A DNA stretch of 64,000 bases, taken from contig NZ_PGTX01000002.1 of NCBI RefSeq assembly GCF_002797575.1, forward strand, positions 331,313 to 395,312. The letters run 5' to 3'. Positions 13,058-24,495 of the stretch are shown here, in pieces. Source of the stretch: Polynucleobacter brandtiae. GTDB taxonomy: Bacteria; Pseudomonadota; Gammaproteobacteria; Burkholderiales; Burkholderiaceae. How positions within the stretch are numbered: position 1 is the first letter of the stretch; each line of letters starts with the position of its first letter. The notes below the pieces were generated by a model that saw only the letters and a program-made list of their open reading frames with translations, was not told the origin of the DNA and did no database searches. A program made the translations under genes and the position numbers.

Positions 13058-13963
13058 ATGGATTTAAGTAACCTCGATTTTTTAAAACAGCAAGATATGC
13101 CAAGCGGCGCCCTATACATGGTTGCCACTCCGATTGGAAACATGGGAGACATCACTTTGAGGGCACTACACATCCTGAATTCAGTAGATGGTATTGCCTG
13201 CGAAGATACCCGCCACAGTGGGCCGCTATTGCAGTATTTCGGTATCCATAAAAAATGCCTAGCACTACACGAACATAACGAAATTACGGGGGCACAGACC
13301 ATCATTGAGCGTCTTTCCCAAAATGAGCGATGGGCCTACATATCAGATGCGGGGACTCCAGGAATATCAGATCCTGGGGCAAGACTTGTAAATGCAGTTC
13401 AAAAAGCAGGCTTTCGAATTATTCCCGTGCCGGGTGCCAGCGCCATTTCTACTGCCATTTCTGCAAGTGGTACGGTTATGCTGCCATCCGAGGGGCGCTT
13501 TCAGTTTCTGGGCTTTTGGCCAAATAAGGCAAAGGAACGAGATGTTTTTATTCAGGAGCTCCAAACGAGCTCCAAAACTACTATCTTTTTTGAGTCGCCC
13601 CATCACATTCAAGCAACCCTTGCATTACTGGGCAAGCAACTAGAGCCCGATCGCCAAATAGTAGTCGGCCGAGAGCTTACTAAAAAATTTGAACAGCTAG
13701 TTTCCCTAAAAGCCGCAGACATTGCGCAATGGCTTAAAGAAGCAGAAAGTCTTCGGGGGGAATTCATTATTTTAGTAGCGGGGCGTCAAGCCAATGGGAG
13801 CGAGGCCCCAGAACATGCAAGCCTACTATTATGGGCAAATGCCCTCAGCCCCTATTTAGCGAGCAAAGAAATCGCGGCCGTACTTGCACAGGTACTGGGA
13901 ATGAGCAAGAAAGAAGCCTATCAGGTTGCATTGGCTGCGAAAGAGCAAAATCCTGAAAAGTAA
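13058..13963 (+). CDS. rsmI: 16S rRNA (cytidine1402-2'-O)-methyltransferase
   Basis: RsmI 2'-O-methylates C1402 in the decoding centre of 16S rRNA, using SAM. The tetrapyrrole-methylase-type fold starts at about residue 16 with LYMVATPIGNMGDITLRAL; further family motifs are CEDTRHS (about 48-54), SDAGTPGISDPG (about 96-107) and PVPGASA (about 125-131). Length (301) is normal, with a poorly conserved N-terminal 15 residues. It is divergent from the SIS-domain gene and ends in a strong hairpin terminator. Confidence 0.96.
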   Translation: MDLSNLDFLKQQDMPSGALYMVATPIGNMGDITLRALHILNSVDGIACEDTRHSGPLLQYFGIHKKCLALHEHNEITGAQTIIERLSQNERWAYISDAGTPGISDPGARLVNAVQKAGFRIIPVPGASAISTAISASGTVMLPSEGRFQFLGFWPNKAKERDVFIQELQTSSKTTIFFESPHHIQATLALLGKQLEPDRQIVVGRELTKKFEQLVSLKAADIAQWLKEAESLRGEFIILVAGRQANGSEAPEHASLLLWANALSPYLASKEIAAVLAQVLGMSKKEAYQVALAAKEQNPEK

Positions 13964-13992
13964 AAAAGCTGGCGTTAAGCCAGCTTTTTTGT
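13962..13992. terminator. Bidirectional terminator between rsmI and cytochrome c gene
   Basis: AAAAAAGCTGGC / GCCAGCTTTTTT with a 5-base loop: a GC-rich stem with T-runs on both strands, placed between the 3' ends of two converging genes. Confidence 0.9.
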
Positions 13993-14009
13993 TTCATTTT
14001 TACTGAAGT

Positions 14010-14501
14010 TTATTTCTCAGCAGGGGCCTTAGGCTCTACTAGTTTTCCACCGGCCGCATTAGCCATATAAACAACTGCACGACCCAGCTCATAGTCGCTT
14101 ATATCTGCCGGATTTGCACCACCGCGGGCGGGCATTGCGCCCTTGCCTTTAATCACCGAAGTAAGCAGCACATCGTAACCCTTGCCTAGGCGTGCAGCCC
14201 AAGCGCTGGTATCGCCGAATTTAGGGGCTCCAGCCGCGCCAGTCGCGTGACAGGAGGAACAGACCGCTTTGTAAACCTGTTCGCCTGTTTGCATTTCCCG
14301 TGGCGCACTAGCGTCTTTAAAGTTCAGCTGAGCCACCGGCTTAATCAGCTGCTCCGCCGAAGCCTCGGTATCGGCCCGCTTTCCACTGTTGACATAGACT
14401 AACAATAATAAAATGATGATTAGCGGCACAAAAAAGCACGCAAACACCATGATGATTAACTGTTTAGGGGTCTTAATTAGATTTCCGTGCTCTTCGCTCA
14501 T
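14010..14501 (-). CDS. Membrane-anchored cytochrome c5-like protein
   Basis: One uncleaved N-terminal membrane segment (about residues 14-37) anchors a periplasmic class I cytochrome c domain. Haem motif CSSCH is at 81-85 and the probable Met ligand in AMPARGG at 123. The pattern VYKAVCSSCHATGAAGAPKFGD is characteristic of the cytochrome c5 (CytC4/5) group that shuttles electrons to terminal oxidases. The last 15 residues are Lys/Pro/Glu-rich. It is a single gene between a terminator and tRNA-Arg. Confidence 0.92.
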   Translation of the reverse strand: MSEEHGNLIKTPKQLIIMVFACFFVPLIIILLLLVYVNSGKRADTEASAEQLIKPVAQLNFKDASAPREMQTGEQVYKAVCSSCHATGAAGAPKFGDTSAWAARLGKGYDVLLTSVIKGKGAMPARGGANPADISDYELGRAVVYMANAAGGKLVEPKAPAEK

Positions 14502-14607
14502 AGGACTTTTTATTATTTAACGGGTTTAAAGTAGATTTCGACAGATTATAACGAGAGCTCAGCCCTATAGGCACTTACAATGTGCGAGCATGCGTTTTTC
14601 TCAATAA

Positions 14608-14683
14608 GCGCCCGTAGCTCAGTGGATAGAGTATTGGCCTCCGAAGCCAAGGGTCGCAGGTTCGATTCCTGCCGGGCGCACCA
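14608..14683 (+). tRNA. tRNA-Arg (CCG)
   Basis: Acceptor GCGCCCG pairs with CGGGCGC, CCA is encoded, and the anticodon loop CTCCGAA gives CCG. T arm is GGTTCGATTCC. It is intact and unlinked to any visible integrase. Confidence 0.98.
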
Positions 14684-14763
14684 ATGTGAGGGGTTTTTGA
14701 CTCACGTCATGCGAGAAGTTATGAATAAGGCTATCATTTCTGTCTAACTTATTGATTCTAATC

Positions 14764-15906
14764 ATGTCCACACACTTAAATACTACCCTTTCTGAGCCAT
14801 CCATACTCAATCCATTGGCCCCCGAGCTACCATTACCGCACCGAAAAATTATTCGTAGCTGGTTAATTCCTATGGCACAGGGCGAAACAGCGAAGGCACT
14901 GCTATTACTGGTGACCGATGCCGTCTTGTGGCTTGGCTGTATTGCTGGAACCATTTTTGTAGAAAGTATTTTGCTCAAAATTGTTTTTGGTATCGTGGCT
15001 GGTTTTGTAACTGGACGCATCTTTATATTGGGCCACGATGCGTGCCATCAAAGCTTCACGCCCCACCGCGAACTAAACAAAGTGCTAGGTCGTATTGCTT
15101 TCTTGCCATCCCTAACACCATATAGCCTATGGGACGTAGGCCATAATGTGGTTCACCACGGCCAAACCAATCTAAAGGGCTTTGACTTTGTTTGGGCCCC
15201 ATTGTCCAAATCTGAATTTGACGCCTTACCTGCTTGGCGTAAAAGTCTAGAGCGCTTATATCGAAGCGGCTGGGGACCTGTCTTTTATTACCTCATTGAA
15301 ATTTGGTGGAGACGGGAGTACTTTCCTAACGCACAAAATAAACCCGGTAATCGCCCAATTTTTCTGAAGGACAACCTACTCGTTACCGCATTTGCCATTA
15401 TTTGGATTGCCTGCCTGATTGTTGGCGCCCTAGCTACAGACCAATCAGTATTAACTGGCTTACTTGCTGGCTTTGCACTGCCTTTCTTGTTTTGGAATGG
15501 CATGATTGGTTTTGTGGTGTATGTTCACCATACCCACCCAAATGTATCCTGGTATGACAAGAAATCAGAGTGGTTACGTGCCCAGCCCTTTGTTTCCACC
15601 ACCGTCCACCTTACTTTTAACTGGATCTGGGGCAAACTGATGCACCACATCATGGAGCATACTGCACATCATGTAGACATGAGTGTTCCCCTGTATCGGT
15701 TACCAGAAGCACAAAATACGCTTGAAACTATCCTTCCGGAGCGTATTTTTATTCAAAAGTTTTCCTGGGCTTGGTATTTTGATACTGCCCGCAAATGCAA
15801 ACTATATGACTTTGAAAACAAAGCTTGGCTTGATTTTGATGGCAATAAGATGGCCGAATCTGTCAGGGTTGTTTTAAGTCCAGCTCCGTCAGTACAAAAC
15901 GGGTAA
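14764..15906 (+). CDS. Fatty acid desaturase family membrane protein
   Basis: Integral-membrane di-iron desaturase of 380 residues. The three histidine boxes are visible: HDACH (91-95), HNVVHH (127-132) and, near the C-terminus, HHIMEHTAHH, plus a further VHHTHP. Four or more hydrophobic segments lie between about 45-90 and 210-265. Such enzymes insert double bonds into acyl chains or hydroxylate lipids at the cytoplasmic membrane; the exact substrate is not evident. The ATG at 14764 is preferred to an upstream in-frame TTG. Confidence 0.9.
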   Translation: MSTHLNTTLSEPSILNPLAPELPLPHRKIIRSWLIPMAQGETAKALLLLVTDAVLWLGCIAGTIFVESILLKIVFGIVAGFVTGRIFILGHDACHQSFTPHRELNKVLGRIAFLPSLTPYSLWDVGHNVVHHGQTNLKGFDFVWAPLSKSEFDALPAWRKSLERLYRSGWGPVFYYLIEIWWRREYFPNAQNKPGNRPIFLKDNLLVTAFAIIWIACLIVGALATDQSVLTGLLAGFALPFLFWNGMIGFVVYVHHTHPNVSWYDKKSEWLRAQPFVSTTVHLTFNWIWGKLMHHIMEHTAHHVDMSVPLYRLPEAQNTLETILPERIFIQKFSWAWYFDTARKCKLYDFENKAWLDFDGNKMAESVRVVLSPAPSVQNG

Positions 15907-15947
15907 AATAGGTCTCCTGTAAAAGATTTGGATTACCCGGATTGCCC

Positions 15948-16133
15948 ATGACTACATCTACTCCAGCCGCCACTCAAGACACCTCTCAGAGCCTGAAATT
16001 TTGCTCATCTTGCAGTCGAGAGAAGCGTCTGGAAGGCGGCACCTGGATACCAACCAGCAATCGTAAGCAACGCTGGATTTGTGCCAGTTGTTTGTACAAT
16101 CGCACCCATCGCACCGGCTCTGCAAAAACCTAA
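15948..16133 (+). CDS. Small CxxC...CxxC zinc-ribbon-like protein of unknown function
   Basis: A 61-residue protein with two cysteine pairs, CSSC near residue 19 and CASC near 47, spaced as in small zinc ribbons, with a basic loop between them (NRKQRW). I do not recognise a named family. It lies 41 bases after the desaturase gene on the same strand and is followed by two hairpins, so it is plausible as a separate small gene. The upstream TTG could add two residues. Confidence 0.6.
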   Translation: MTTSTPAATQDTSQSLKFCSSCSREKRLEGGTWIPTSNRKQRWICASCLYNRTHRTGSAKT

Positions 16134-16161
16134 CTACCACTTTTGGATTTGTCGTAGTTAG
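16130..16161 (+). repeat. Hairpin at the stop codon of the small zinc-ribbon gene
   Basis: CTAACTAC and GTAGTTAG form an 8-bp stem around a 16-base loop that begins at the stop codon. It stands just before a second hairpin at 16171-16188. Confidence 0.4.
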
Positions 16162-16170
16162 CGTCATGCG

Positions 16171-16198
16171 CTCCATCCTGCCATGGAGTTCTTCTTTT
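16171..16198 (+). terminator. Candidate terminator upstream of gcvH
   Basis: CTCCAT / ATGGAG with a 6-base loop, followed by the T-rich tail TTCTTCTTTT. Stem is short (6 bp), so termination may be partial. Confidence 0.4.
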
Positions 16199-16217
16199 GT
16201 TCGCAATAGGTTAACTC

Positions 16218-16610
16218 ATGAACACTCAAGATACATTTAAGTTTGCACAAACCCATGAGTGGGCCAGTGCGGAAGCAGATGATTTAATTTGGGTTGGAAT
16301 AAGTCACCATGCCCAAGAGGCGCTTGGTGACGTTATGTTTTTTCAGGCGCCCACAATTGGTCAACAGGTAAAGCAAGGCGAAGCAATAGCAGTCATCGAA
16401 TCGGTAAAGGCAGCGAGTGATATTCATGCGCCGATTAGCGGGGAGATTGTTGCCCTTAACGCCGACATGGATTCATCCCCAGAATCAGTCAATCAAAGCC
16501 CGTATGCAATGTGGCTTTTTAAAATCAAACCTCATTCTTCCCAGACCCTTGATAAAGAATTGAGCTCCCTAATGAACTTGGATCAATACAGCGCTAATGC
16601 TGGGAACTAA
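16218..16610 (+). CDS. gcvH: Glycine cleavage system H protein
   Basis: The lipoyl carrier of the glycine cleavage complex. The 130-residue protein has the HEW motif near residue 13 and the lipoylation motif ESVKAASD with the acceptor Lys at 64. The T and P subunit genes, usually adjacent, are absent here: upstream is a small zinc-ribbon gene and downstream is priA on the other strand. Either gcvT and gcvP are elsewhere or this H protein serves alone, for example as a lipoate relay. Stop codons of gcvH and priA overlap by 4 bases. Confidence 0.92.
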   Translation: MNTQDTFKFAQTHEWASAEADDLIWVGISHHAQEALGDVMFFQAPTIGQQVKQGEAIAVIESVKAASDIHAPISGEIVALNADMDSSPESVNQSPYAMWLFKIKPHSSQTLDKELSSLMNLDQYSANAGN

Positions 16611-18739
16611 ATAGCAATCGGGTCGCGCTCAATTAACCAGCGCACTCTTGATGTCTTACTAATACGTCCTTGAGAATTGTGACGCAAATGTTGATCAATG
16701 ACTTCAAGAGCCTCTTGTAATGTTTTGCGATTCATAGACTCAATTACCAATTGGGCTCGCTCAGATCCGGCAACCCGCATGATGGGCTTAGGAACGGGAT
16801 CATAAATCTTCAATTCTTTTGTAATAACACCACGCGCCCTTAAAAACTGCTTTAGCTCATTTAAAAATTGAATTGCCTTCTCTAAGCTTTTTCCCTCGGC
16901 ATGAATCAAGGCTTGATAAGAGCAGGGCGGTAGTTTAGCCTCTTCTCTTTCATTCGCAGTAAACGCTAAAAAACCATCAACGTCATGATGTAATAAGTAT
17001 TGATAAACGGGCGACTCTGGATATTGTGTTTCAATATAAATAGCGCCACCGTCCTCCCCATCTGTACCTGCTCTTCCAGCGCGCCCAGCTACTTGTACCA
17101 ATTGCGCAAATAATCGTTCCGCCGCTCTAAAGTCAGCAGAATATAAACGGCTATCGGCGTCCAGTACCGCTACCAGCCCTATGTTCTGGTAGTCATGGCC
17201 TTTTGCGATCATTTGCGTGCCAACGATAATATCGACATGGCCCTCATGTATTTTTTGAAAAAGCGCTTCTGCTCCCTTGCTCTTTCTACTTGAATCTATA
17301 TCCACTCTTAATACACTTGCATTGGGCCACATTTCTTCAATAGCATCTTCTAGTTTTTGCGTTCCATGCCCCAGTGTTTTAAGATCAGCGTTGCCACAGT
17401 CTGGGCAAAAACTAGGAATACTTTTGACTAATCCACAATGATGACAATTTAATAGTGCTTTGTTTCCAATAGATCCTGCCTTATGCATGACGGTATAAGT
17501 CGAACACTGCGTACACTTTGATAGCCAATTGCATGCATTGCAACTGAGCACCGGTGCAAAGCCACGTCGATTAATCAGTATTAAACTTTGTTTTTTTGCC
17601 TCTAGATTTTTTGTAATTGCTAGCGCTAATGTTTTAGTTATTAAGCTTTTCTGTTTGGGTGCGCCAACGTCACCAGGGCTATATTGATTTTGTGGGTCAC
17701 GCGTATTGATTAAATGTACTTTAGGTAAGGCCGCTCCCTGCGCGCGCTGATCTAGTCTTATATTTTCATATCGACCTGACTGTGCGGCCATCCACGTTTC
17801 TAGTGATGGCGTTGCGGAAGACAATAAAATTGGAATGCCCAGATCATGCGCCCTCCATATTGCTAAGTCCCTAGCAGAGTACCTTATTCCATCCTGCTGC
17901 TTGTAAGAGGCATCATGTTCCTCGTCTACTACAATTGCACTGAGATAGGGGAGGGAGGTTAAAGCGGCCAATCTCGTTCCTAAAATAATTTTGGCCTTTC
18001 CTGTCATTGCCTCGTACCATGCAATGCCCCTCTTTTTTTCGCTAATGCCGCTGTGTAACACCACCATCTTTTTTTCTGGAAAATATGCGTTAACCCTTCT
18101 TTCCAGCTGTGGGGTTAAGTTTATTTCTGGCACCAGCAAAAGCACTTGCGCACTTTCGTCTTCTAAAATATCAGCAAGCCAATTGAGAAATACTGCTGTT
18201 TTGCCGCTACCTGTTTGTCCTTGCAACAAGATTGCTCTAAAGCCGCCGGCTTTTTCCTTATTTGCAATTAGTGCATCAAGGGCTTCTTTTTGATTAGGGT
18301 TTAACCGGTCTTTTGTAATTAAGCCTTCCGTAACAAGGGCTTTATTTTTGGCTTTCTTTTTTTCTGCAACTTCTATTTTTTGAAGGATTTGACCCCATTC
18401 ATCTGACTTTTTCCACATTTGTGGAATGGTCGGCAAGATCGTTTCTCCTAGCGAGTGGACGTAGTACTGGCTGGCAAAATTGATTAGGCGCAACATAGAG
18501 GGGTCTAACGCCGGTAACGGCGCTAAATAATTTACTGATTTAAGCTTTTTAATATCAAAATCGGAGTGATCGCTTACTTTTATAACAAGCCCAACACTCT
18601 TTGACCTAGCAAGTGGCACTTCTACTAAATTACCTATTTCTGGTAATTTGCCTATTTTTTCAGCATCCCAGAGATAGTCAAATCCTTGGGCCAAAGGCTT
18701 ATCGAATACCACTTGAACCACAATAGGCTTAAGCATCAT
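16607..18739 (-). CDS. priA: Primosomal protein N' (replication restart helicase)
   Basis: PriA recognises stalled forks and reloads DnaB. Visible are the N-terminal 3'-end-binding domain, Walker A GQTGSGKT (about residue 174 from this start), DEEH, and two zinc-binding cysteine clusters (CNACNW...CTQC and CHHC...CPDC). I start at the ATG-ATG pair giving MMLKPIVVQV, where family similarity starts and an AGGG ribosome site precedes; an upstream in-frame ATG at 18787 would add 16 residues encoded by two DnaA-box sequences. It converges with gcvH. Confidence 0.95.
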   Translation of the reverse strand: MMLKPIVVQVVFDKPLAQGFDYLWDAEKIGKLPEIGNLVEVPLARSKSVGLVIKVSDHSDFDIKKLKSVNYLAPLPALDPSMLRLINFASQYYVHSLGETILPTIPQMWKKSDEWGQILQKIEVAEKKKAKNKALVTEGLITKDRLNPNQKEALDALIANKEKAGGFRAILLQGQTGSGKTAVFLNWLADILEDESAQVLLLVPEINLTPQLERRVNAYFPEKKMVVLHSGISEKKRGIAWYEAMTGKAKIILGTRLAALTSLPYLSAIVVDEEHDASYKQQDGIRYSARDLAIWRAHDLGIPILLSSATPSLETWMAAQSGRYENIRLDQRAQGAALPKVHLINTRDPQNQYSPGDVGAPKQKSLITKTLALAITKNLEAKKQSLILINRRGFAPVLSCNACNWLSKCTQCSTYTVMHKAGSIGNKALLNCHHCGLVKSIPSFCPDCGNADLKTLGHGTQKLEDAIEEMWPNASVLRVDIDSSRKSKGAEALFQKIHEGHVDIIVGTQMIAKGHDYQNIGLVAVLDADSRLYSADFRAAERLFAQLVQVAGRAGRAGTDGEDGGAIYIETQYPESPVYQYLLHHDVDGFLAFTANEREEAKLPPCSYQALIHAEGKSLEKAIQFLNELKQFLRARGVITKELKIYDPVPKPIMRVAGSERAQLVIESMNRKTLQEALEVIDQHLRHNSQGRISKTSRVRWLIERDPIAI

Positions 18740-18763
18740 TTGCCCTAGATTGCCGCCTTTGCT

Positions 18764-18784
18764 TGTGGATAAGTCTGTGGATAT
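18764..18784 (-). promoter_or_regulatory. Pair of DnaA boxes at the 5' end of priA
   Basis: Minus strand: a perfect TTATCCACA (18764-18772) and a one-mismatch ATATCCACA (18776-18784), same orientation, 12 bases apart. They abut a -10-like TATGAT at 18783-18788 and lie 25 bases upstream of the preferred priA start. Confidence 0.6.
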
Positions 18785-18999
18785 CATACAAAATTTGGTT
18801 TTCTGTTATTTATTCTATAGCAATTGATTTTGAAATCATAATTCAGTATTTTCATTAATAACTATATTAATCAAGTACTTATAAGATTTATTAAATGTAG
18901 CTATTGAAACTTGCTTCCAATCTCACTGTATTTATATGTCTGCACTAATATGTGCATAACTTTTCCCAAAATTGGGCCTAAGTTAGCATTTACTTTGAA

Positions 19000-20112
19000 T
19001 TATTCGACGGCTCTGAGTGCTTTTGACTTTGAAATTACCGCTGCAGATAGGGCGCTTACACTTTCTGGCGGAGTAAATTGATTAATACCATGTCCCAGGT
19101 TAAAAATATGTCCATCAAGTGGATGTAGTCCGGACTTAAGTGGGGGCGCCTTTGCTAAATCATCAAGCAAGGCTGAAGTTGCCGCTTCAATCTGACTGGG
19201 GTCAGAAAATAGAATTAGTGGATCTAAATTGCCCTGCAAGGCTAAGGGCTTGTTGATTTCTAGTAACTGCTTCCGGGCTCGGCTTAACGGCATTGTCCAG
19301 TCTATTGCAATTACATCGGCACCCGCTTGTGCAATGTCATTCAACCAGATGCCGCCACCCTTTGTAAACATAATGACGGGTATTTTTTTACCCTCATATT
19401 CACGCGGTAACAACTCAATCACTCTTTGCATTGAAGACAATGACATGCGCTGGTACCAGCCATCTGGCAACAAGCCTCCCCAAGTATCAAAAATCATTAA
19501 TGCTTGAGCGCCTGCTTTAACCTGTTCATGTAAATAGGCCGCAACTGACTGTATGTTGATCTCTAAAATATGGTTTAGCAAATCGGGACGGCTGAACATC
19601 ATTGTTTTTGCATGGCGGAAATCATCAGATCCCGATCCATCAATCATGTAACAAGCTAAAGTCCAAGGGCTTCCTGAAAAGCCTATTAAAGGAACCCGCT
19701 GCTTCCCATCTTGTATGAGCGCTTTTCGAATCTCTGAAACTGCATCAAAAACATATCTGAGTTGGTCCATATCGGCAACTCGTAATTTCTTTACTGCTTC
19801 TTCTGTGCGAAGTGGCTTATCAAAACTTGGGCCTTCACCTGCTGTAAATTTCAGACCCAAACCCATTGCATCGGGAATGGTCAAAATATCAGAGAATAAA
19901 ATTGCTGCATCTAGTGGGTAGCGATCCAGTGGTTGCAATGTTACTTCAGTTGCATAGGCTGGGTTTTTTGCAAGGCCAAGAAAGCTGCCAGCTCTTGCAC
20001 GTGTGGCGTTATATTCTGGAAGATAGCGCCCCGCTTGACGCATGAGCCAAAGCGGGGTTTGGTCAACCGCTTCGCCTAAGCAGGCCCTTAAAAACCGATC
20101 ATTTAACAGCAA
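19000..20112 (-). CDS. hemE: Uroporphyrinogen decarboxylase
   Basis: HemE decarboxylates the four acetate side chains of uroporphyrinogen III to give coproporphyrinogen III in haem synthesis. The 370-residue protein begins with the signature [15 protein letters not shown] (about 20-34), contains the second signature [14 protein letters not shown] (about 143-156) and ends in [16 protein letters not shown]. It follows atpC by 14 bases on the same strand and is probably read through from the ATP synthase operon. Confidence 0.98.
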   Translation of the reverse strand: MLLNDRFLRACLGEAVDQTPLWLMRQAGRYLPEYNATRARAGSFLGLAKNPAYATEVTLQPLDRYPLDAAILFSDILTIPDAMGLGLKFTAGEGPSFDKPLRTEEAVKKLRVADMDQLRYVFDAVSEIRKALIQDGKQRVPLIGFSGSPWTLACYMIDGSGSDDFRHAKTMMFSRPDLLNHILEINIQSVAAYLHEQVKAGAQALMIFDTWGGLLPDGWYQRMSLSSMQRVIELLPREYEGKKIPVIMFTKGGGIWLNDIAQAGADVIAIDWTMPLSRARKQLLEINKPLALQGNLDPLILFSDPSQIEAATSALLDDLAKAPPLKSGLHPLDGHIFNLGHGINQFTPPESVSALSAAVISKSKALRAVE

Positions 20113-20126
20113 AGGATGGCCGGTTT

Positions 20127-20543
20127 TTATTTTTTACGCCGAAAACGCGCAAGCGCCGCCAACTGTGCTGCTGCCATCGCAAACTCTGACTGGGCCAAAG
20201 CTAAATCAAAGTCTGTTCCACGATTCTGCATTGCTTCTTCTGCGCGCTTCTTCGCTTCAATCGCTTTTGCTTCGTCTAGATCATGGCCACGAATAGCGGT
20301 ATCGGCTAAAACTGTAACGTGATCAGGCTGTACTTCTAAATAGCCGCCCGCAACAAATACAAACTCCTCATCACCGTCTGCTTTTTCAATGCGTACTGAG
20401 CCAGGGCGAATACGAGTAATTAAAGGGGTGTGGCCACGCAAGATACCGAGCTCGCCATTTTCACCGGGAAGCGCTACAAATTTGGCTTCGCCACTGAAAA
20501 TAGACTGCTCAGCACTCACAACATCAACGCGTATGGTAGACAT
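20127..20543 (-). CDS. atpC: ATP synthase F1 subunit epsilon
   Basis: Epsilon is part of the central stalk and can inhibit ATP hydrolysis. The 138-residue protein has the N-terminal beta-sandwich with [19 protein letters not shown] (25-43) and the C-terminal two-helix region, rich in Ala and Lys. It is the last atp gene, 21 bases after atpD. Confidence 0.98.
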   Translation of the reverse strand: MSTIRVDVVSAEQSIFSGEAKFVALPGENGELGILRGHTPLITRIRPGSVRIEKADGDEEFVFVAGGYLEVQPDHVTVLADTAIRGHDLDEAKAIEAKKRAEEAMQNRGTDFDLALAQSEFAMAAAQLAALARFRRKK

Positions 20544-20564
20544 GATTTCCCTAGATGAGTTCGA

Positions 20565-21980
<1,416 letters not shown>

Positions 21981-22022
21981 TTAATTCTGTAAATTCTTTT
22001 CGTATTCCTAAACGCTGACCGC

Positions 22023-22892
22023 TTAAACAGCAGCCGCTCCACCAACAATCTCTGACAGCTCTTTAGTAATAGCCGCTTGTCGTGTCTTGTTGTATTCCAA
22101 CTGCAACTCACCAATCACATTCTTTGCATTATCCGAAGCAGCCTTCATCGAAACCATCCTTGCAGATTGTTCAGAGGCCATATTTTCGGTAACCGCTTGA
22201 TAAATCATTGCTTCAACATAACGCTTTAACAAGCCATTCAAAATAGATTCGGCATCAGGCTCATAGATATAGTCCCAAGAGTTTCCTGCCTTTTCCTCCG
22301 GAGTTAAGGCAGCCGGCTCTAAGGGCAATAACTTTTCCAAAACGGGCTCTTGTTTCATCGCATTAACAAAGCGGGTATACGCCAAATAGACAGCGTCAAT
22401 CTCGCCGCGTTCGAATGCCTCTAATTGCGCGATAATTGCCCCAATCAATACATCCATATGTGGCGTGTCGCCAATCTGAATAATTTGGGATAGTAGCTTT
22501 GCTTTAGAGCGATTCAAAAATTGCAGTCCTTTTGAGCCAATCGCCGTATAGGAGATTTCAATCTTTTGCTCTTGAAAGTCGCGTACTTGATTTGCAATCA
22601 AACGCAGTACGTTGGTATTTAGACCGCCGCACAAGCCCTTGTCTGTTGTAACTAGAATCGTGCCAACTTTCTTAATCTCACGAGTCGCCATATAAGCAGG
22701 ACGAAACTCTGGATTTGCTTTAGAGAGATTGGCGACAATTTCACGAATTTTTTCAGCGTACGGGCGCGCATTTCGCATGCGCTCCTGAGCGCGACGCATC
22801 TTGGATGCGGCGACCATTTCCATTGCCTTCGTGATCTTGCGCGTATTTTGTACGCTCTTGATCTTAGATCGTATTTCTTTTGTACTTGCCAT
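22023..22892 (-). CDS. atpG: ATP synthase F1 subunit gamma
   Basis: Gamma is the rotor shaft inside the alpha3-beta3 ring. N-terminal [30 protein letters not shown] and the C-terminal signature around [20 protein letters not shown] sequence (here [18 protein letters not shown]) are both seen. The 289 residues match the family. Confidence 0.99.
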   Translation of the reverse strand: MASTKEIRSKIKSVQNTRKITKAMEMVAASKMRRAQERMRNARPYAEKIREIVANLSKANPEFRPAYMATREIKKVGTILVTTDKGLCGGLNTNVLRLIANQVRDFQEQKIEISYTAIGSKGLQFLNRSKAKLLSQIIQIGDTPHMDVLIGAIIAQLEAFERGEIDAVYLAYTRFVNAMKQEPVLEKLLPLEPAALTPEEKAGNSWDYIYEPDAESILNGLLKRYVEAMIYQAVTENMASEQSARMVSMKAASDNAKNVIGELQLEYNKTRQAAITKELSEIVGGAAAV

Positions 22893-22909
22893 GATTTATG
22901 CGGATCCTC

Positions 22910-24451
22910 TTAGAAAGAGGCTGAACGCTTGTAGTCCTCGATCGCAGCACGTAAGGCAGCTTCGTCATCTTTGTTCAGATCTTTAGTCTCTTCAATACGC
23001 GCAACTAAATCTGCGTATTTTGATTTCAAATGATCTTGAAGACCTTTTTCAAATGCGAGCACATGCTTTACTTCGAGGTCATCAAAGAAGCCATTATTAA
23101 CCGCGTAAAGTGAAGCGGCCATTTCCCAAACCTGCAAAGGCTTGTATTGGGCTTGCTTACACAATTCAGTAACGCGACGACCGCGCTCTAATTGCTTGCG
23201 TGTTGCCTCATCAAGATCGGAAGCAAACTGCGCAAAGGCGGCTAATTCACGATACTGCGCTAAGTCGGTACGAATACCGCCGGACAATTTCTTGATCACC
23301 TTAGTTTGAGCTGCTCCGCCAACACGAGAAACTGAAATACCCGCATTGATCGCAGGGCGTACGCCTGCGTTAAACAAATCGGTTTCTAGGAAGATCTGGC
23401 CATCGGTAATGGAGATCACGTTGGTTGGAACGAATGCAGAAACGTCACCTGCTTGAGTCTCAATAATAGGCAATGCAGTCAATGAGCCTGTTTTACCTTT
23501 AACTGTGCCATTAGTAAACTTCTCTACATAATCTGCGCTTACACGAGCAGCGCGCTCCAGCAAACGTGAGTGAAGATAAAACACATCGCCAGGATAGGCT
23601 TCGCGACCTGGTGGACGACGTAGTAGCAAAGAAATTTGGCGGTAGGCAACAGCTTGTTTTGTAAGGTCGTCATAAACAATCAACGCATCTTCACCGCGAT
23701 CACGGAAGTATTCGCCCATGGTGCAGCCAGCATAGGCTGAAAGATATTGCATGGCCGCTGATTCAGAGGCACTCGCCGCAACAACAACGGTGTACTCCAT
23801 CGCGCCCAACTCAGTCAGCTTGCGGACTACGTTTGCAATAGTGGAGGCTTTTTGACCGATCGCAACGTAAACGCAATATACGCCTTTACCTTTTTGGTTA
23901 ATGATCGCATCTACTGCAACCGCTGTTTTACCTGTTTGACGATCGCCAATGATCAACTCGCGCTGACCGCGGCCGACGGGAACCATCGCATCGATAGCCT
24001 TCAGGCCTGTTTGTAGTGGCTGGCTAACAGATTGACGCGCAATAACTCCTGGCGCCACTTTTTCAATAAAGTCTGTTAACTTCGTGTTGATTGGGCCCTT
24101 GCCATCAATTGGCTGCCCAAGTGCGTTTACCACTCGGCCAAGAAGCTCTGGGCCAACCGGCACCTCTAAAATGCGGCCCGTACACTTTACTGGATCGCCT
24201 TCTTTAATATGGGTGTATTCACCTAACACTACCGCGCCAACTGAATCACGCTCAAGGTTCAGAGCAAGGCCGATCGTGTTGTTAGGGAACTCCAACATTT
24301 CACCCTGCATCACGCCAGATAAGCCATGTACACGGCAGATACCATCGGTTACTGAAATAACAGTACCCTCGTTACGAACTTGGGAGTCAATGCCCATTTC
24401 GCTAATTCGGCTTTTAATCAGTTCACTGATTTCGGAAGGATTGAGTTGCAT
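22910..24451 (-). CDS. atpA: ATP synthase F1 subunit alpha
   Basis: Alpha forms the F1 hexamer with beta and holds non-catalytic nucleotide sites. Walker A GDRQTGKT is at 169-176, and the signature [17 protein letters not shown] near 365. Length 513 is standard. It lies 44 bases after atpH and 17 before atpG. Confidence 0.99.
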   Translation of the reverse strand: MQLNPSEISELIKSRISEMGIDSQVRNEGTVISVTDGICRVHGLSGVMQGEMLEFPNNTIGLALNLERDSVGAVVLGEYTHIKEGDPVKCTGRILEVPVGPELLGRVVNALGQPIDGKGPINTKLTDFIEKVAPGVIARQSVSQPLQTGLKAIDAMVPVGRGQRELIIGDRQTGKTAVAVDAIINQKGKGVYCVYVAIGQKASTIANVVRKLTELGAMEYTVVVAASASESAAMQYLSAYAGCTMGEYFRDRGEDALIVYDDLTKQAVAYRQISLLLRRPPGREAYPGDVFYLHSRLLERAARVSADYVEKFTNGTVKGKTGSLTALPIIETQAGDVSAFVPTNVISITDGQIFLETDLFNAGVRPAINAGISVSRVGGAAQTKVIKKLSGGIRTDLAQYRELAAFAQFASDLDEATRKQLERGRRVTELCKQAQYKPLQVWEMAASLYAVNNGFFDDLEVKHVLAFEKGLQDHLKSKYADLVARIEETKDLNKDDEAALRAAIEDYKRSASF

Positions 24452-24495
24452 TACTTACTCCTGGGTCTTATTTCGTATGTTCTTAATAGGGATAT

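Noticed and set aside
14619..15020. 133-codon minus-strand frame across tRNA-Arg
   Set aside because: Its end reads back through tRNA-Arg, a common artefact; it is antisense to the desaturase gene.
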